This document shows positions 33,137 through 42,303 of a stretch of 64,000 bases of DNA, piece by piece. The translations under genes were made by a program, and so were the position numbers. The DNA comes from GCA-2720865 sp047630275. GTDB taxonomy: Bacteria > Bdellovibrionota > Bacteriovoracia > Bacteriovoracales > Bacteriovoracaceae. The stretch spans positions 930,001-994,000 of the forward strand of contig JBLHVN010000002.1 in the NCBI GenBank assembly GCA_047630275.1, given 5' to 3'. Within the stretch, counting starts at the first letter, position 1. Each line of letters opens with the position of its first letter. The notes under the pieces were generated by a model that was not told where the DNA came from, did no database searches, and was given only the letters and a program-made list of their open reading frames with translations.

Positions 33137-34507
33137 ATGAGTACTGGAATACAAAATAATAGAATAGATGAGCATTTAAATCTTCTTTTCTCAGAGATTT
33201 TGTTAGCTCAGCAAGAATTTTCTCAATTAAAAGAGGCTGATCAAGATAAGCTTGATTTAATCCCTCAAAAACTTAAAGAATATGAAGAGATTAGAGGAAG
33301 AGGTTTTTTCTTTCCTTTGATAGCTAGCGGTAGAGGTCACGGTCCTTTTTCAGAGCTCATCGATGGTTCAATAAAGTATGACTTGATAAATAGTATCGGT
33401 GTTAATTTATTAGGTCATTCTCACCCTCTACTTATTAGAGCCTCTCTAGAAGCCGCAACGATGGACACCAATATGGTTGGAAATCTTCATTTATACGAAG
33501 ACCCCATTGAGCTTTCAAAATCTATTGTTGATTCAGTAAAAGGCTCACGTCTAAAGCATTTTTGGTTCGCAGGCTCTGGTAGTTTCGCCAATGACAATGC
33601 TCTTAAAATGATCTGGCAAAAATCAGATGGAAAAACTAGAATTTTAGCCCTTGAAAAATGTTTTGCGGGAAGATCCATAGCTACCCAGGACATCACACAT
33701 AATTCCGACTACAGAAAAGGAATGCCTACGAGCTTAAGTGTTGACCATTTTAAAATTCCTCAATTAGATGATTTGAATAAACAAATAACGGAAACTCTTA
33801 AGAATTTAAATGAACTTTATGAAGTTAATGGTGATGAGTACTGCTGCATAACTCTTGAACTAGTTCAAGGTGAAGGTGGCTTCAATACTTATCATAAAGA
33901 TCTTTATATAGAGATCTTCAACTGGGCTCGGTCTAAGAAACTTTTCATTTGGATTGACGAGATTCAGAGTTTTGGAAGAACCGGGCAACTTTTTGCTTTT
34001 CAAACCTTTGGCCTCGATAGCTACCCTGATGTAGTTACCGTTGGAAAAGCCCTTCAGGTTTGTGGAACTCTTTTTTCAAATGAGCTTAATCCTAAACCGG
34101 GATTAATCGCTGGAACCTTCCAAGGATCTCTTTCAAGTATCAAAGCTGGTCTTAAGATTCTTAAGTACCTCTCGATGGGTAACTTCTTAGGGCCTAATGG
34201 AAGAGTCGTAAAGATTAGAGAGAGCTTTGATAAAGCATTAAGTAATTTAGCTTCAAAAAGAAACGATGGTTTTTTTCACTCCTCAACAGGTATTGGACTG
34301 ATGTTTGCTTTTCAAGTAAAAGACGGAGAAAAAGAATTCACTGCTAATTATATAAAAGCCCTCTTTAAAAATGGGATTATTTGTTTTTCTTGCGGTAAAG
34401 ATCCATATAAAATTAGATTCTTGTTACCCCTATCAATAACAGAAACACATATAGAAGAAATTTTCTCAATCTTAGATAAGACTGCGACTGAGCTAATAGA
34501 AGGTTAA
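33137..34507 (+). CDS. Class III PLP aminotransferase, probable succinylornithine transaminase
   Basis: A 456-residue fold-type I aminotransferase. NSIGVNLLGHSHPLL, the DEIQSFGRTGQLFAF cofactor-aspartate motif and the Schiff-base lysine in VGKALQV are visible. As first gene of an operon with astA and astD it most likely does the AstC step (N2-succinylornithine to the semialdehyde). The N-terminus is longer and more divergent than enterobacterial AstC/ArgD, so a lysine-type aminotransferase cannot be excluded. Next gene starts 3 bases later. Confidence 0.75.
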   Translation: MSTGIQNNRIDEHLNLLFSEILLAQQEFSQLKEADQDKLDLIPQKLKEYEEIRGRGFFFPLIASGRGHGPFSELIDGSIKYDLINSIGVNLLGHSHPLLIRASLEAATMDTNMVGNLHLYEDPIELSKSIVDSVKGSRLKHFWFAGSGSFANDNALKMIWQKSDGKTRILALEKCFAGRSIATQDITHNSDYRKGMPTSLSVDHFKIPQLDDLNKQITETLKNLNELYEVNGDEYCCITLELVQGEGGFNTYHKDLYIEIFNWARSKKLFIWIDEIQSFGRTGQLFAFQTFGLDSYPDVVTVGKALQVCGTLFSNELNPKPGLIAGTFQGSLSSIKAGLKILKYLSMGNFLGPNGRVVKIRESFDKALSNLASKRNDGFFHSSTGIGLMFAFQVKDGEKEFTANYIKALFKNGIICFSCGKDPYKIRFLLPLSITETHIEEIFSILDKTATELIEG

Positions 34508-34510
34508 ATT

Positions 34511-35533
34511 ATGTTTTATTTAAGAGCAGTTGCTGAAGATGATTTAGAGGATTTATTTACCCTAAGCCAGCATTTGGCTTTCATTAATCTTCCTCCTGAC
34601 AAAAGGATGCTTCTTAGTAAGATTAAAAGCTCCCTTAAAGCCTTCAACGGACCTGAAGAAAATATAGAAAGTGATTACTACATCTTTGTTCTCGTAGATT
34701 CTATAGCTGATAAATTAATCGGCGTTTCGATGATCCATGGAAAACATGGAACTGAAAAAGAGCCCCATTTTTACTTATCAGTTAGTCATGAAAAGAAATA
34801 CAGCCAATCCATAAATACGGGCTTTATCCACGGTATTCTAAAACTTGGAATTGAAACTGATGGCTGGACGGAAATTGGCGGCTTAATCTTATCTCCTGAG
34901 TACAGAGGTAATCCAAATAAACTTGGAAAACAATTAAGCTTTTGCCGTTTCCTTTATATGTCTAATCATCCAAAGAAATTCACACCGTTAATTCATAGTG
35001 AACTCATGCCTCCATTAGATCAAAATGGTAATAGCCCGCTTTGGGAAGCCCTAGGTAGGCGTTTTATGAATATGAACTATCAGGATGCCGATAAACTAAG
35101 TAGAGAAAATAAAGAGTTTATATTAAGCCTTTTTCCACAAGGTACAATCTATGAAACTCTACTTACCCCCGAAGCAAGAGATTCTATTGGGCGCGTAGGC
35201 AGAGAAACAGAACCTGTTAAAAAGATGCTTGAATCTATCGGGTTCAATTATACTAATGAAGTTGATCCTTTTGATGGTGGCCCTCATTATAGAGCAGCAC
35301 TTAAAGATATCAAGCCAGTTAAAGAGGCCTTTAAAGGTAGCTTAAGTTGTGATTCTTCTGGTTCTGGGCATGCTCCAATGCTCTTAGAACTAAAACATGA
35401 GGATCATCTCTTTTTTGCGTTTATGGCAAACGGTAAGATAGTAGGTGATAAAATTTTAATAGATAAAGACGCTTTTGATTTGTTAGACAAAGAAAAACTT
35501 AGTTTTGAAGAATGTAACGGGATTTTCCTATAG
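34511..35533 (+). CDS. astA: Arginine N-succinyltransferase
   Basis: Transfers succinyl from succinyl-CoA to arginine, the first step of the AST arginine-degradation pathway. The 340 residues carry AstA blocks: RAVAEDDLEDLFTLS, the GNT-like EIGGLILSPEYRGNPNKLGKQLSFCRFLYM, PLWEALGRRFMNMNYQDADKLS, and FDGGPHYRA. Located between the aminotransferase and astD genes with 3- and 8-base spacers. Confidence 0.93.
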   Translation: MFYLRAVAEDDLEDLFTLSQHLAFINLPPDKRMLLSKIKSSLKAFNGPEENIESDYYIFVLVDSIADKLIGVSMIHGKHGTEKEPHFYLSVSHEKKYSQSINTGFIHGILKLGIETDGWTEIGGLILSPEYRGNPNKLGKQLSFCRFLYMSNHPKKFTPLIHSELMPPLDQNGNSPLWEALGRRFMNMNYQDADKLSRENKEFILSLFPQGTIYETLLTPEARDSIGRVGRETEPVKKMLESIGFNYTNEVDPFDGGPHYRAALKDIKPVKEAFKGSLSCDSSGSGHAPMLLELKHEDHLFFAFMANGKIVGDKILIDKDAFDLLDKEKLSFEECNGIFL

Positions 35534-35541
35534 GACTGAAT

Positions 35542-37047
35542 ATGAAATTTAAAATGTTAGGTGATTATTTTAATGGCTCTTTCCACGATGATTATCCAAG
35601 CAAAGATAATCAAATAGAAAGGGAGTGTCCGGCTAACACTGATGAGATTCTTTATAGGATGACAATCTCTTATAAGCACCTTGGAAAAGTTGTAGAGAGC
35701 GCTCACGATGGTTTTTATAAGTGGCGCTCGATGTCTCTAGAAGACAGAATAAGTTTTTTGAAGAGATACCAGGACGAGGTTAAAAAGCTTAAGCCTGAAA
35801 TTGCCGAAGCCATTAGCCTAGAAACAGGAAAGCCCCTTTGGGAAGCTACCGGAGAAGTTCAATCCGTCATCGGCAAAGTGGATGTTACTATAAATGAGGG
35901 TTTAAAAAGAATAGCTAGAAAATCTTTTCCCGAGATCATGCCGGGTACTCAAGGAGCACTTTACTATAAGCCCCTTGGTCCTTCTCTCATTATAGGTCCA
36001 TTCAATTTTCCATGCCATTTAGCCAATACTCAAATTCTTAACTCTTTGATTGCAGGAAATAGTGTCATCTTCAAACCTTCTGAAAAGACTGCCTACAGCG
36101 CTCAATTAATGATCGATTGTTTTCATAAAGCAGGTTTCCCCGCCGGTGTAATCAACCTTTATCAAGGTGATGGAGAAGTAGCTCGCAGGTTATTAAAAGA
36201 AAAGTCAATCAAAGGTGTTTTCTTCACAGGCTCAAAAGAAGTTGGTCTAAAAATCGTTGAGAACACTTATAAAGATCTAAGTAAACTTGTAAGCTTAGAA
36301 CTTGGTGGTAAAAATCCAGCCATTATTCATAATGATACAAACCTAAGACATGCCTTAGCAGAAATGATTAAGGGTTCATTTATGACCACAGGTCAAAGAT
36401 GTACTTCAACTAGCTTGATCATCCTCCACCGTTCTCTCCTTGATGAATTTGTTTCTAAGTTTCACGAATACGCTAAAAAGATAATTATCGATCACCCTAT
36501 TGACCATGAACTAGAGCCTTTGATGGGCCCCCTTGTTGATAAACAAGCCGTTGATAGCTACTTGCTTTTTATGGGAATGGCTAAAAGAGAAGGTATTGAT
36601 GAGGTTATGCGAGGAAAGTTAATTGAAAAAAACTATAGAGGGTATTATGTCTCTCCATCTATCCATTTGGCGAAGAAGTTTGATCCTAAAAGCCTGTTCT
36701 TAACAAGTGAAATCTTTGGCCCTAACGCTACCATCGTTCCTTATGATGACATTGATGAGGCTATATCATTGGCCAATAGTAATGAGTACGGATTAGCGTC
36801 TGCTGCTTTTACTAAGGACCGGTCTATCTTTAATAAGTGTGCTTTAGAAATTGATAGTGGACTCGTGAATTGGAATCGATCAACAGCTGGAGCAAGTCCG
36901 CTGCTACCTTTTGGTGGTGTTAAAAATTCTGGTAATTATAGACCCGCTTCTATTGCAACTATAGATGCCTGTGTTTACCAAATGGCCAGTTTAGAAGTTA
37001 GTGATGAAGGTGATGAATTAGATTCGATTAAAGGTGTTCTTTACTAG
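35542..37047 (+). CDS. astD: N-succinylglutamate 5-semialdehyde dehydrogenase
   Basis: NAD-dependent aldehyde dehydrogenase oxidising succinylglutamate semialdehyde. The 501-residue protein has the ALDH landmarks GPFNFPCHLANTQI, FTGSKEVG, catalytic Glu in LELGGKNPAI and the catalytic Cys in TTGQRCTSTS. The final Gly/Thr-rich block is WNRSTAGASPLLPFGGVKNSGN. Operon context with astA supports AstD among ALDHs. Its stop interlocks with the convergent 37044 gene (CTAG). Confidence 0.9.
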   Translation: MKFKMLGDYFNGSFHDDYPSKDNQIERECPANTDEILYRMTISYKHLGKVVESAHDGFYKWRSMSLEDRISFLKRYQDEVKKLKPEIAEAISLETGKPLWEATGEVQSVIGKVDVTINEGLKRIARKSFPEIMPGTQGALYYKPLGPSLIIGPFNFPCHLANTQILNSLIAGNSVIFKPSEKTAYSAQLMIDCFHKAGFPAGVINLYQGDGEVARRLLKEKSIKGVFFTGSKEVGLKIVENTYKDLSKLVSLELGGKNPAIIHNDTNLRHALAEMIKGSFMTTGQRCTSTSLIILHRSLLDEFVSKFHEYAKKIIIDHPIDHELEPLMGPLVDKQAVDSYLLFMGMAKREGIDEVMRGKLIEKNYRGYYVSPSIHLAKKFDPKSLFLTSEIFGPNATIVPYDDIDEAISLANSNEYGLASAAFTKDRSIFNKCALEIDSGLVNWNRSTAGASPLLPFGGVKNSGNYRPASIATIDACVYQMASLEVSDEGDELDSIKGVLY

Positions 37048-37568
37048 GCTTGTTTTTTATTAATAAGAACACCTAGTATTGATGATTGAGTCTGATCTTC
37101 TTTCTTTGAAGACTTCTCTCTTTCAATATCGACTGAAGCATTTTTTTGATAGAGAGAGAGGATCTCTTTAGACTTTATCTTATTGTAGTTATCTTTAAAT
37201 CTCGTTTTTTCGCTAATGATAAAGCTTGATGTCTCCTGACTTACTGGACAGTTCTTAGAAAACCTCTTATTCAAAACAGTGATACGCTTCACATAATCAT
37301 CAATAATAGTTAGGCATTTCTCACCACATTTAATATCAACGGCAAGTAGACTAGCGCTTTTCTCTTTTTCAGGTTCTTCTTCCTCTTTCTTTTTAAAAGG
37401 AAGAATCTTAGCCCCCTCAGAAGGAGCCTTCTCCTCATCTAGGTCATTACTCAGCATCTTAGTCAAAGAGACTAAGTTTCGGCCCTTAGAGGTCGAAGTC
37501 AGCTCATTTAACTCATCTGGAGTTAAGATTCTGACTAAATGATATAAAAGGACATTCTTATTAACCAT
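37044..37568 (-). CDS. Hypothetical cytoplasmic protein with charged linker
   Basis: A 174-residue protein with no signal peptide or membrane span. It has an N-terminal helical part (NVLLYHLVRILTPDELNELTS), a strongly charged Glu/Lys linker at about 60-70, and a second helical domain with three cysteines (DIKCGEKCLTII; KNCPVS). It is not recognised. It stands alone, convergent with astD and divergent from the tRNA-Asn transcript. Confidence 0.7.
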   Translation of the reverse strand: MVNKNVLLYHLVRILTPDELNELTSTSKGRNLVSLTKMLSNDLDEEKAPSEGAKILPFKKKEEEEPEKEKSASLLAVDIKCGEKCLTIIDDYVKRITVLNKRFSKNCPVSQETSSFIISEKTRFKDNYNKIKSKEILSLYQKNASVDIEREKSSKKEDQTQSSILGVLINKKQA

Positions 37569-37672
37569 AAACCTTCCTATTAACCTTATCGGTGGAAATC
37601 TTTTTTACTTGAGCATTTTTATCAACATATCGTATTTTCAATAACTTATGAATTTTAGCAAAATTTGTACTA

Positions 37673-37701
37673 TAGACAAAATAGGCCGGGGTATTTATAA
37701 C
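37673..37701 (+). promoter_or_regulatory. Sigma-70 promoter of tRNA-Asn
   Basis: TAGACA (37673-37678) is separated by 17 bases from TATAAC (37696-37701), placing the transcription start about 14 bases before the tRNA. A GGCCGGGG block lies within the spacer. It should drive tRNA-Asn and, by read-through, the 37804 gene. Confidence 0.65.
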
Positions 37702-37721
37702 ATGTACTGATTTCAATCAAT

Positions 37722-37796
37722 TGGGGTGTGGCGCAGTGGTAGCGCAGAAGACTGTTAATCTTTTGGTCGTGGGTTCGAGTCCCTCCACCCCAGCCA
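37722..37796 (+). tRNA. tRNA-Asn (GUU anticodon)
   Basis: Acceptor TGGGGTG pairs with CACCCCA, the discriminator is G and CCA is encoded. The anticodon stem-loop is GAAGA-CTGTTAA-TCTTT (anticodon GUU) and the T-loop is TTCGAGT. A T-T mismatch appears in the T-stem. The 3' end is only 7 bases from the start codon of the next gene. Confidence 0.95.
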
Positions 37797-37803
37797 TTTT
37801 ACC

Positions 37804-39132
37804 ATGTCAAAATTATTTTTAGATTACAATTTCCAAGAAACTATCATTGAGAGAACAAGCTCTCAGCTTGAAAGCTATTGGGATTCACCAGAGGCCCTAG
37901 AGCATCTAGGTTACTATAAAAAAAGATTTTCAATTGATCCTGTTACTTTAATTGCAAAAATAAAAGATCAATCCCATAAGCCCATTTCAGTTTTCATCAC
38001 TCAGTTCTTTATTAATACTTCGTACTTAAGAGACTTAATTGATGAAGAAGATACAGATGATTTGCTAGAATTTTGGGAAGCTTCAGAGTTCACTTCTCTT
38101 TTTTTCGACTCAAATGAAATAGAGGAAGGTGAGTTCTTAAGTAAGTCAAAAACTTGCTTAAAAAAGCTTGAGAGCGTCTGGGTTACTTATCTTTATATTC
38201 ATTTAGAAATTTCAATAGAAGCAAAGTTATGTTTTAAACCCATTCCTGAGATAGGTGATTTTGATAATACTTATTACACAGAGAATGGCTATTCACTCAA
38301 CTTGCAAGAAATTGATCAAAAGTATTCTTGTGACGAAATCATCAATGAACTTGAAGAACATAATTTTCACAAAGAACTACCAGTAGAGCAGGTTATAACA
38401 ATTGAAGAGTTCGGCTTAGGTTTTAGAGCTGGCTCATCTCTCTCTAAAGAAGAATATAAAACAGCAGCCGATAAACTAGAGATCAGTCTAAAGACCTTGG
38501 CAGAACTAACACCAGAGCTCTTTAAAACACTTACGCAATTCACCCACACAGTAATTGCTATAAATGTACCAGAGATGGTTAGCTTCTCCCTACAATCCTT
38601 ACCAGGCTATTCTTCTATTAATCTTTTCCATAGAGATAAGGTTGATTGCCTTGACGATCTTTTACATGAAAATGGTCATCATTTTTTAAATACCATACTC
38701 AACCATAGTGAGTTGATAGTTGAAGATCCAGAGAAGGATTACCCTTCTCCTTGGAGGATGTCTTTTAGACCTATTAGAGGTATCTATCATGGTGTTTTTA
38801 CATTCTACTGGGCTTTAGAATTGTTTGGTCAATTGGCAAAGTCTACTCAATTAGAGGATAGATTTTCTAAAGAGGAAGTCTCCAAAATAAAGATACGATA
38901 CATTGAAGAATATTATAGGCTTATTTACTGCGAAGAAAGTTTAGACATGGCTCGAGAAAATGAGCTAATCACAGATGAAGGTTGGGATTTAATACAAAAG
39001 ATTCTCATTGAAATTAAAGACCATTTAGATTCAGTTAAAGTAATAGAAGAATCGCTTTCTAAAGATGAGATCAAAGAGATCGCCTCGATTAAGAGTTCGT
39101 TAAAGAGCTTAAAAGAGACTGCATTTCATTAG
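37804..39132 (+). CDS. HExxH-motif putative peptide-modification protein (aKG-HExxH hydroxylase-like)
   Basis: A 442-residue protein with no signal peptide. HENGH at 288-292 fits HExxH. SPWR (315-318) and RPIRGIYHGVFTFYW (322-336) match the conserved W-R ... RPxxGxxxGVYA pattern of the HExxH family found beside RiPP maturation genes, whose members include 2-oxoglutarate-dependent peptide beta-hydroxylases. The N-terminal 250 residues are not recognised. It begins 7 bases after tRNA-Asn with no Shine-Dalgarno, so translation of the processed message may be nearly leaderless. No precursor peptide, radical SAM or transporter gene is nearby. Substrate unknown. Confidence 0.72.
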   Translation: MSKLFLDYNFQETIIERTSSQLESYWDSPEALEHLGYYKKRFSIDPVTLIAKIKDQSHKPISVFITQFFINTSYLRDLIDEEDTDDLLEFWEASEFTSLFFDSNEIEEGEFLSKSKTCLKKLESVWVTYLYIHLEISIEAKLCFKPIPEIGDFDNTYYTENGYSLNLQEIDQKYSCDEIINELEEHNFHKELPVEQVITIEEFGLGFRAGSSLSKEEYKTAADKLEISLKTLAELTPELFKTLTQFTHTVIAINVPEMVSFSLQSLPGYSSINLFHRDKVDCLDDLLHENGHHFLNTILNHSELIVEDPEKDYPSPWRMSFRPIRGIYHGVFTFYWALELFGQLAKSTQLEDRFSKEEVSKIKIRYIEEYYRLIYCEESLDMARENELITDEGWDLIQKILIEIKDHLDSVKVIEESLSKDEIKEIASIKSSLKSLKETAFH

Positions 39133-40585
39133 CCAAAACAAAGTCTCCTTTTTTACCCGCTAATTCAATAATTTCAGGAAGACGTCCAAGGGCATAGTCT
39201 GATTCACCATTTTTCATCTTAATTTTCACTTTTATGGCCAAGGCCCTAAAGTCTTTATCGTTGAGGGAAATAAGCTTGTCACAATACTTTAAAGATTCTT
39301 CATACTTTCCTAAGTTAAAGTATGACCGGCTTAGACCTTCGTTTGCCATGTGATCATCAGGGTCAATTTCTAAGACTTGCTCAAACATAGAGATCTTTCT
39401 TTCAATATCTTTAATATTAGATTCCGCTTTTTCCTTACTATCTTGAGCAGCTACTTCGAAGCCTTTAACTGTGGCCCTAGCTTTTTCTTCTTCAGCTTTT
39501 TCAATATCCCCAAGTTTCATGTAAAAGAGTGATTTATTAGTACTGGCCATGACAGAATTAGGGTTTAATCTTTCTAATTCATCCATTAGCTCAATAGCAC
39601 GCTTATAATTGCCTAAGCGCCCTTCTAGAGCGCCTAAGGATTCAATTATATCAACATCACCTGGAACAAAGCCAAGGGCCATTTCGAATATTTCTTTTGC
39701 TTCAGCGTCTTTGTTTTTAGTAAATAGCTCAATTCCTTTTTCAAAAAGGTTGGCTGCAAACTCTGCTTCATGGACCAATGTAAATGGTTTTGCTGTTACT
39801 TCAACTTCTTGATTATCAATATTGGCGGTATATTTCTTCCCGCTAATTCTGTGCTCTCTTGATGCCTTTATTTTTAGGCTAAGACCAGTTTCTTTCTTTA
39901 GCATTCCTAAGATTGGATATTCTATACCACCTAGAGATAGCGCCGATCCTTCAATTTCAGTTAAGCTTTTAGGTAATATTAAGAGGATTTCTTTTTTACC
40001 TGCTCCCCTATTTGATTCGATCTTTTTCACTGTTTCTTGACCTACGAAGCATCCTTTATTTAGGGAAATTGCTAAGTCTACTAAAGCTGTTTCGTTAACC
40101 AAGGTTTTCTCTTCTAAGACTAGTTCATCACTTGGGATTCCATACTCCATGGCCATCTTTATGATTTCATCAGAAGGAAAAATATTTTCAGATTTTTTTA
40201 AAAATAGTGTTGCTGCCTTATTTAAGAAAAAGAAGCTCACTTCCCCTTCGTCAGAACCCACTCTATCAAAACAAAGAGAGATACCTTCTGTATTCTCTTC
40301 AATCGCAACATCTTCCATTATGATGAATTTCTCTAGATCATCTTTTAACTTTTCTTCAATGAACTTAGGACAAAAAAGGAGGTAGCTGTTCTTGGCTAAA
40401 TAAAAAATATAACAATAAGCTTTTAGCTGACCCGTTCTTGAAACTCTTGCCGATAATTGGGCCTTTCTTTCACAAAGTAATTCGACATCACTAGTAAATT
40501 GTCCATTAAGAAAGGTAGTAACATCCTCACCGATCATCTTAAACGAGGTCCAGCTATCTATATGATAGAGTTTATTTTCAGACAT
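39089..40585 (-). CDS. ygfZ: YgfZ/GcvT-like folate-binding Fe-S protein fused to TPR repeats
   Basis: YgfZ supports folate-dependent Fe-S cluster enzymes. Residues 1-265 are YgfZ-like, with the hallmark KGCFVGQE at 177-184 and the N-terminal FLNGQFTSDV. Residues 275-498 are TPRs (GNYKRAIELMDELERLNPNS, ISMFEQVLEIDPDDHMANE, KYEESLKYCDKLISLNDKD). Standard YgfZ is about 325 residues and lacks TPRs, so this 498-residue fusion is unusual. Its ATG lies 3 bases downstream of the ErpA/IscA-like gene. The 3' end overlaps the convergent HExxH gene by 44 bases. Confidence 0.87.
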   Translation of the reverse strand: MSENKLYHIDSWTSFKMIGEDVTTFLNGQFTSDVELLCERKAQLSARVSRTGQLKAYCYIFYLAKNSYLLFCPKFIEEKLKDDLEKFIIMEDVAIEENTEGISLCFDRVGSDEGEVSFFFLNKAATLFLKKSENIFPSDEIIKMAMEYGIPSDELVLEEKTLVNETALVDLAISLNKGCFVGQETVKKIESNRGAGKKEILLILPKSLTEIEGSALSLGGIEYPILGMLKKETGLSLKIKASREHRISGKKYTANIDNQEVEVTAKPFTLVHEAEFAANLFEKGIELFTKNKDAEAKEIFEMALGFVPGDVDIIESLGALEGRLGNYKRAIELMDELERLNPNSVMASTNKSLFYMKLGDIEKAEEEKARATVKGFEVAAQDSKEKAESNIKDIERKISMFEQVLEIDPDDHMANEGLSRSYFNLGKYEESLKYCDKLISLNDKDFRALAIKVKIKMKNGESDYALGRLPEIIELAGKKGDFVLANEMQSLLSSLTNS

Positions 40586-40588
40586 AAA

Positions 40589-40924
40589 TTAAACGGAAAA
40601 TGACTCGCCACAACCGCAAGTATTTGAAGCATTTGGATTTACAAAAATAAAACCTTTTCCATTAAGGCCATCTTTGAAGTCCAAAGTGATACCTTTAAGG
40701 TAAATAGCAGATTTTAAATCGATATAAACATTAACATCACCAAAGGTTAGGACATGGTCCTTTTCTTTCTTTGAATCGAAATCGATCTTGTAACTTAGCC
40801 CACTACAGCCGCCACCTACGACACCTAGCCGTAAACCAACACTTTCATCACGTTTTTCAGCGCCATAGATAACAGCTATCTGGTCTAACGCTTTCTCTGT
40901 AATTTCAACAAGTTGCTCTTCCAT
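40589..40924 (-). CDS. erpA: A-type iron-sulfur carrier (ErpA/IscA family)
   Basis: Small Fe-S carrier protein of 111 residues. The three ligand cysteines are Cys40 in GGGCSGLSY and Cys103/Cys105 in NTCGCGES. The best fit is ErpA/IscA; the two cannot be separated firmly by sequence alone. It directly precedes the YgfZ-TPR gene on the same strand, which matches the known functional link between YgfZ and Fe-S assembly. Confidence 0.9.
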   Translation of the reverse strand: MEEQLVEITEKALDQIAVIYGAEKRDESVGLRLGVVGGGCSGLSYKIDFDSKKEKDHVLTFGDVNVYIDLKSAIYLKGITLDFKDGLNGKGFIFVNPNASNTCGCGESFSV

Positions 40925-41050
40925 ATGGTCACGTTTGTTATAAGGTAAACTATTACTATCAACTATACTTTACCACAAGTTTCAGGGTTCAAATAGGTCC
41001 ATTTTGTAAACTTTTGATATTGAATTATAATATTTGTTGAGGGCTTAACT

Positions 41051-41758
41051 ATGGCAGTAATTGTAGTCATCTGTTCAGAAGGGGAAAGGATCAAAAAACA
41101 GATCTCAGCAACTCCCTTGGTTCTAGGGCGTTCAAGCTCATGTGGGGTTAAGCTAGTAGATTCAAAGGTTTCTGGGAAACACCTCACCATTCAGATTGGT
41201 AAAGACGGGGTTACCTTGTTTAAAGATCTAGGAACGACAAACGGAACGTTCTTAAATGGGTCTAATATAGAGGAAGGCTTTTTATACATAAATGATGAAA
41301 TAGCAATTGGGGAAGTACGCATTTCAATTAACCCTAATGAATTAACGGCTAAAGAAAAACTCCTCCACACTCGACCTATTGAGAAGACTCAACATACTTT
41401 TGTAAGCTTACCGATTGATGAAAAAACAGCAGTTCGAAATGCTATGAATAAGGCCAAAGAATCTAAAAGGGGTAAGGTTGAAAAAGCTGCCTCTGAGTCT
41501 AGGCAACAAGAAATTATTCGCTTACTGCAAGAAGAGGGCTCATCCGAAGATGACTACGATTCTGATGAAAAAAGTGTTTCTAAACCAGGATTAAAAACGA
41601 GGGTCATCAATAATGTAAATAAAGTGAAGAGGCCTGAGTCCGAACATATTGGGGAAGTTAGAGACGGTCAAAATTTTGATTTAGAAGAATCCTCTGGAGA
41701 AACCCAATTACTAAAGATATCAAGGGTTCCCGCAAAGAAAAAGAAGAGTAAACTCTAA
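41051..41758 (+). CDS. FHA-domain protein with disordered tail
   Basis: A 235-residue cytoplasmic protein. The forkhead-associated domain (about 1-97) keeps the phosphothreonine-binding residues: Arg27 in LGRSSS, Ser41 and His44 in SGKHL, and Asn64 in GTTNGTFLNG. The remaining 140 residues are charged and low in complexity, with Lys/Arg and Glu/Asp blocks, likely a docking tail. No kinase gene is adjacent. Its stop interlocks with the convergent pduO-type gene (CTAA). Confidence 0.9.
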   Translation: MAVIVVICSEGERIKKQISATPLVLGRSSSCGVKLVDSKVSGKHLTIQIGKDGVTLFKDLGTTNGTFLNGSNIEEGFLYINDEIAIGEVRISINPNELTAKEKLLHTRPIEKTQHTFVSLPIDEKTAVRNAMNKAKESKRGKVEKAASESRQQEIIRLLQEEGSSEDDYDSDEKSVSKPGLKTRVINNVNKVKRPESEHIGEVRDGQNFDLEESSGETQLLKISRVPAKKKKSKL

Positions 41759-42303
41759 AGGGTCCATTCAATTTCTTTTTTGTTAGCTTCAAAATTTATC
41801 ATCCTTCCTAAACTAAAGAAAAAGTCTGACAGTCTATTTATAAATTCAATTGAGTTTATAGGCAGTTCATTGACTTCATCATTAAGCTCAACCATTAGCC
41901 TTTCCACATTTCTCGTTTGAGTCCTACAGAGATGGGCCCTAGAAGCTGCTTCACTTCCCCCTGGAAGGATAAAGTTTTTCAAGGCAGGAAGTTTTTCAGT
42001 ATGAGAATCTATCTCTTTTTCTAGTTCTTCTATATCATTCAGCGAGATATTTTTAAGCTTAAACTTTTCTCTAGAATCTACATCACAAGCAAGTAGAGAT
42101 CCCAAATCAAAGAGACGATTTTGGATCTGGATTAAAAACTTTGATTTATCTTCATCGACAACTTGTACCAGACTTCCCACTACAGAATTCAGATGATCTA
42201 ATTCTCCATAAGTCTTTAACCTTATATTAGATTTTTTAACTCTATCTCCAGATAAAAGTCCTGTTGTTCCATCATCACCGGTTTTTGTATAGATCTTAGC
42301 CAT
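41755..42303 (-). CDS. pduO: PduO-type cob(I)alamin adenosyltransferase
   Basis: Makes adenosylcobalamin from ATP and cob(I)alamin. The 182-residue protein opens KIYTKTGDDGTTGLLSGDRVKKSNIRLKTYGELDHLNS, the PduO/MMAB signature, and carries the catalytic SRAHLCRTQTRNVER segment. Its start overlaps the icmF stop by one base (TAATG). The coupling is logical because IcmF needs adenosylcobalamin. Confidence 0.96.
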   Translation of the reverse strand: MAKIYTKTGDDGTTGLLSGDRVKKSNIRLKTYGELDHLNSVVGSLVQVVDEDKSKFLIQIQNRLFDLGSLLACDVDSREKFKLKNISLNDIEELEKEIDSHTEKLPALKNFILPGGSEAASRAHLCRTQTRNVERLMVELNDEVNELPINSIEFINRLSDFFFSLGRMINFEANKKEIEWTL

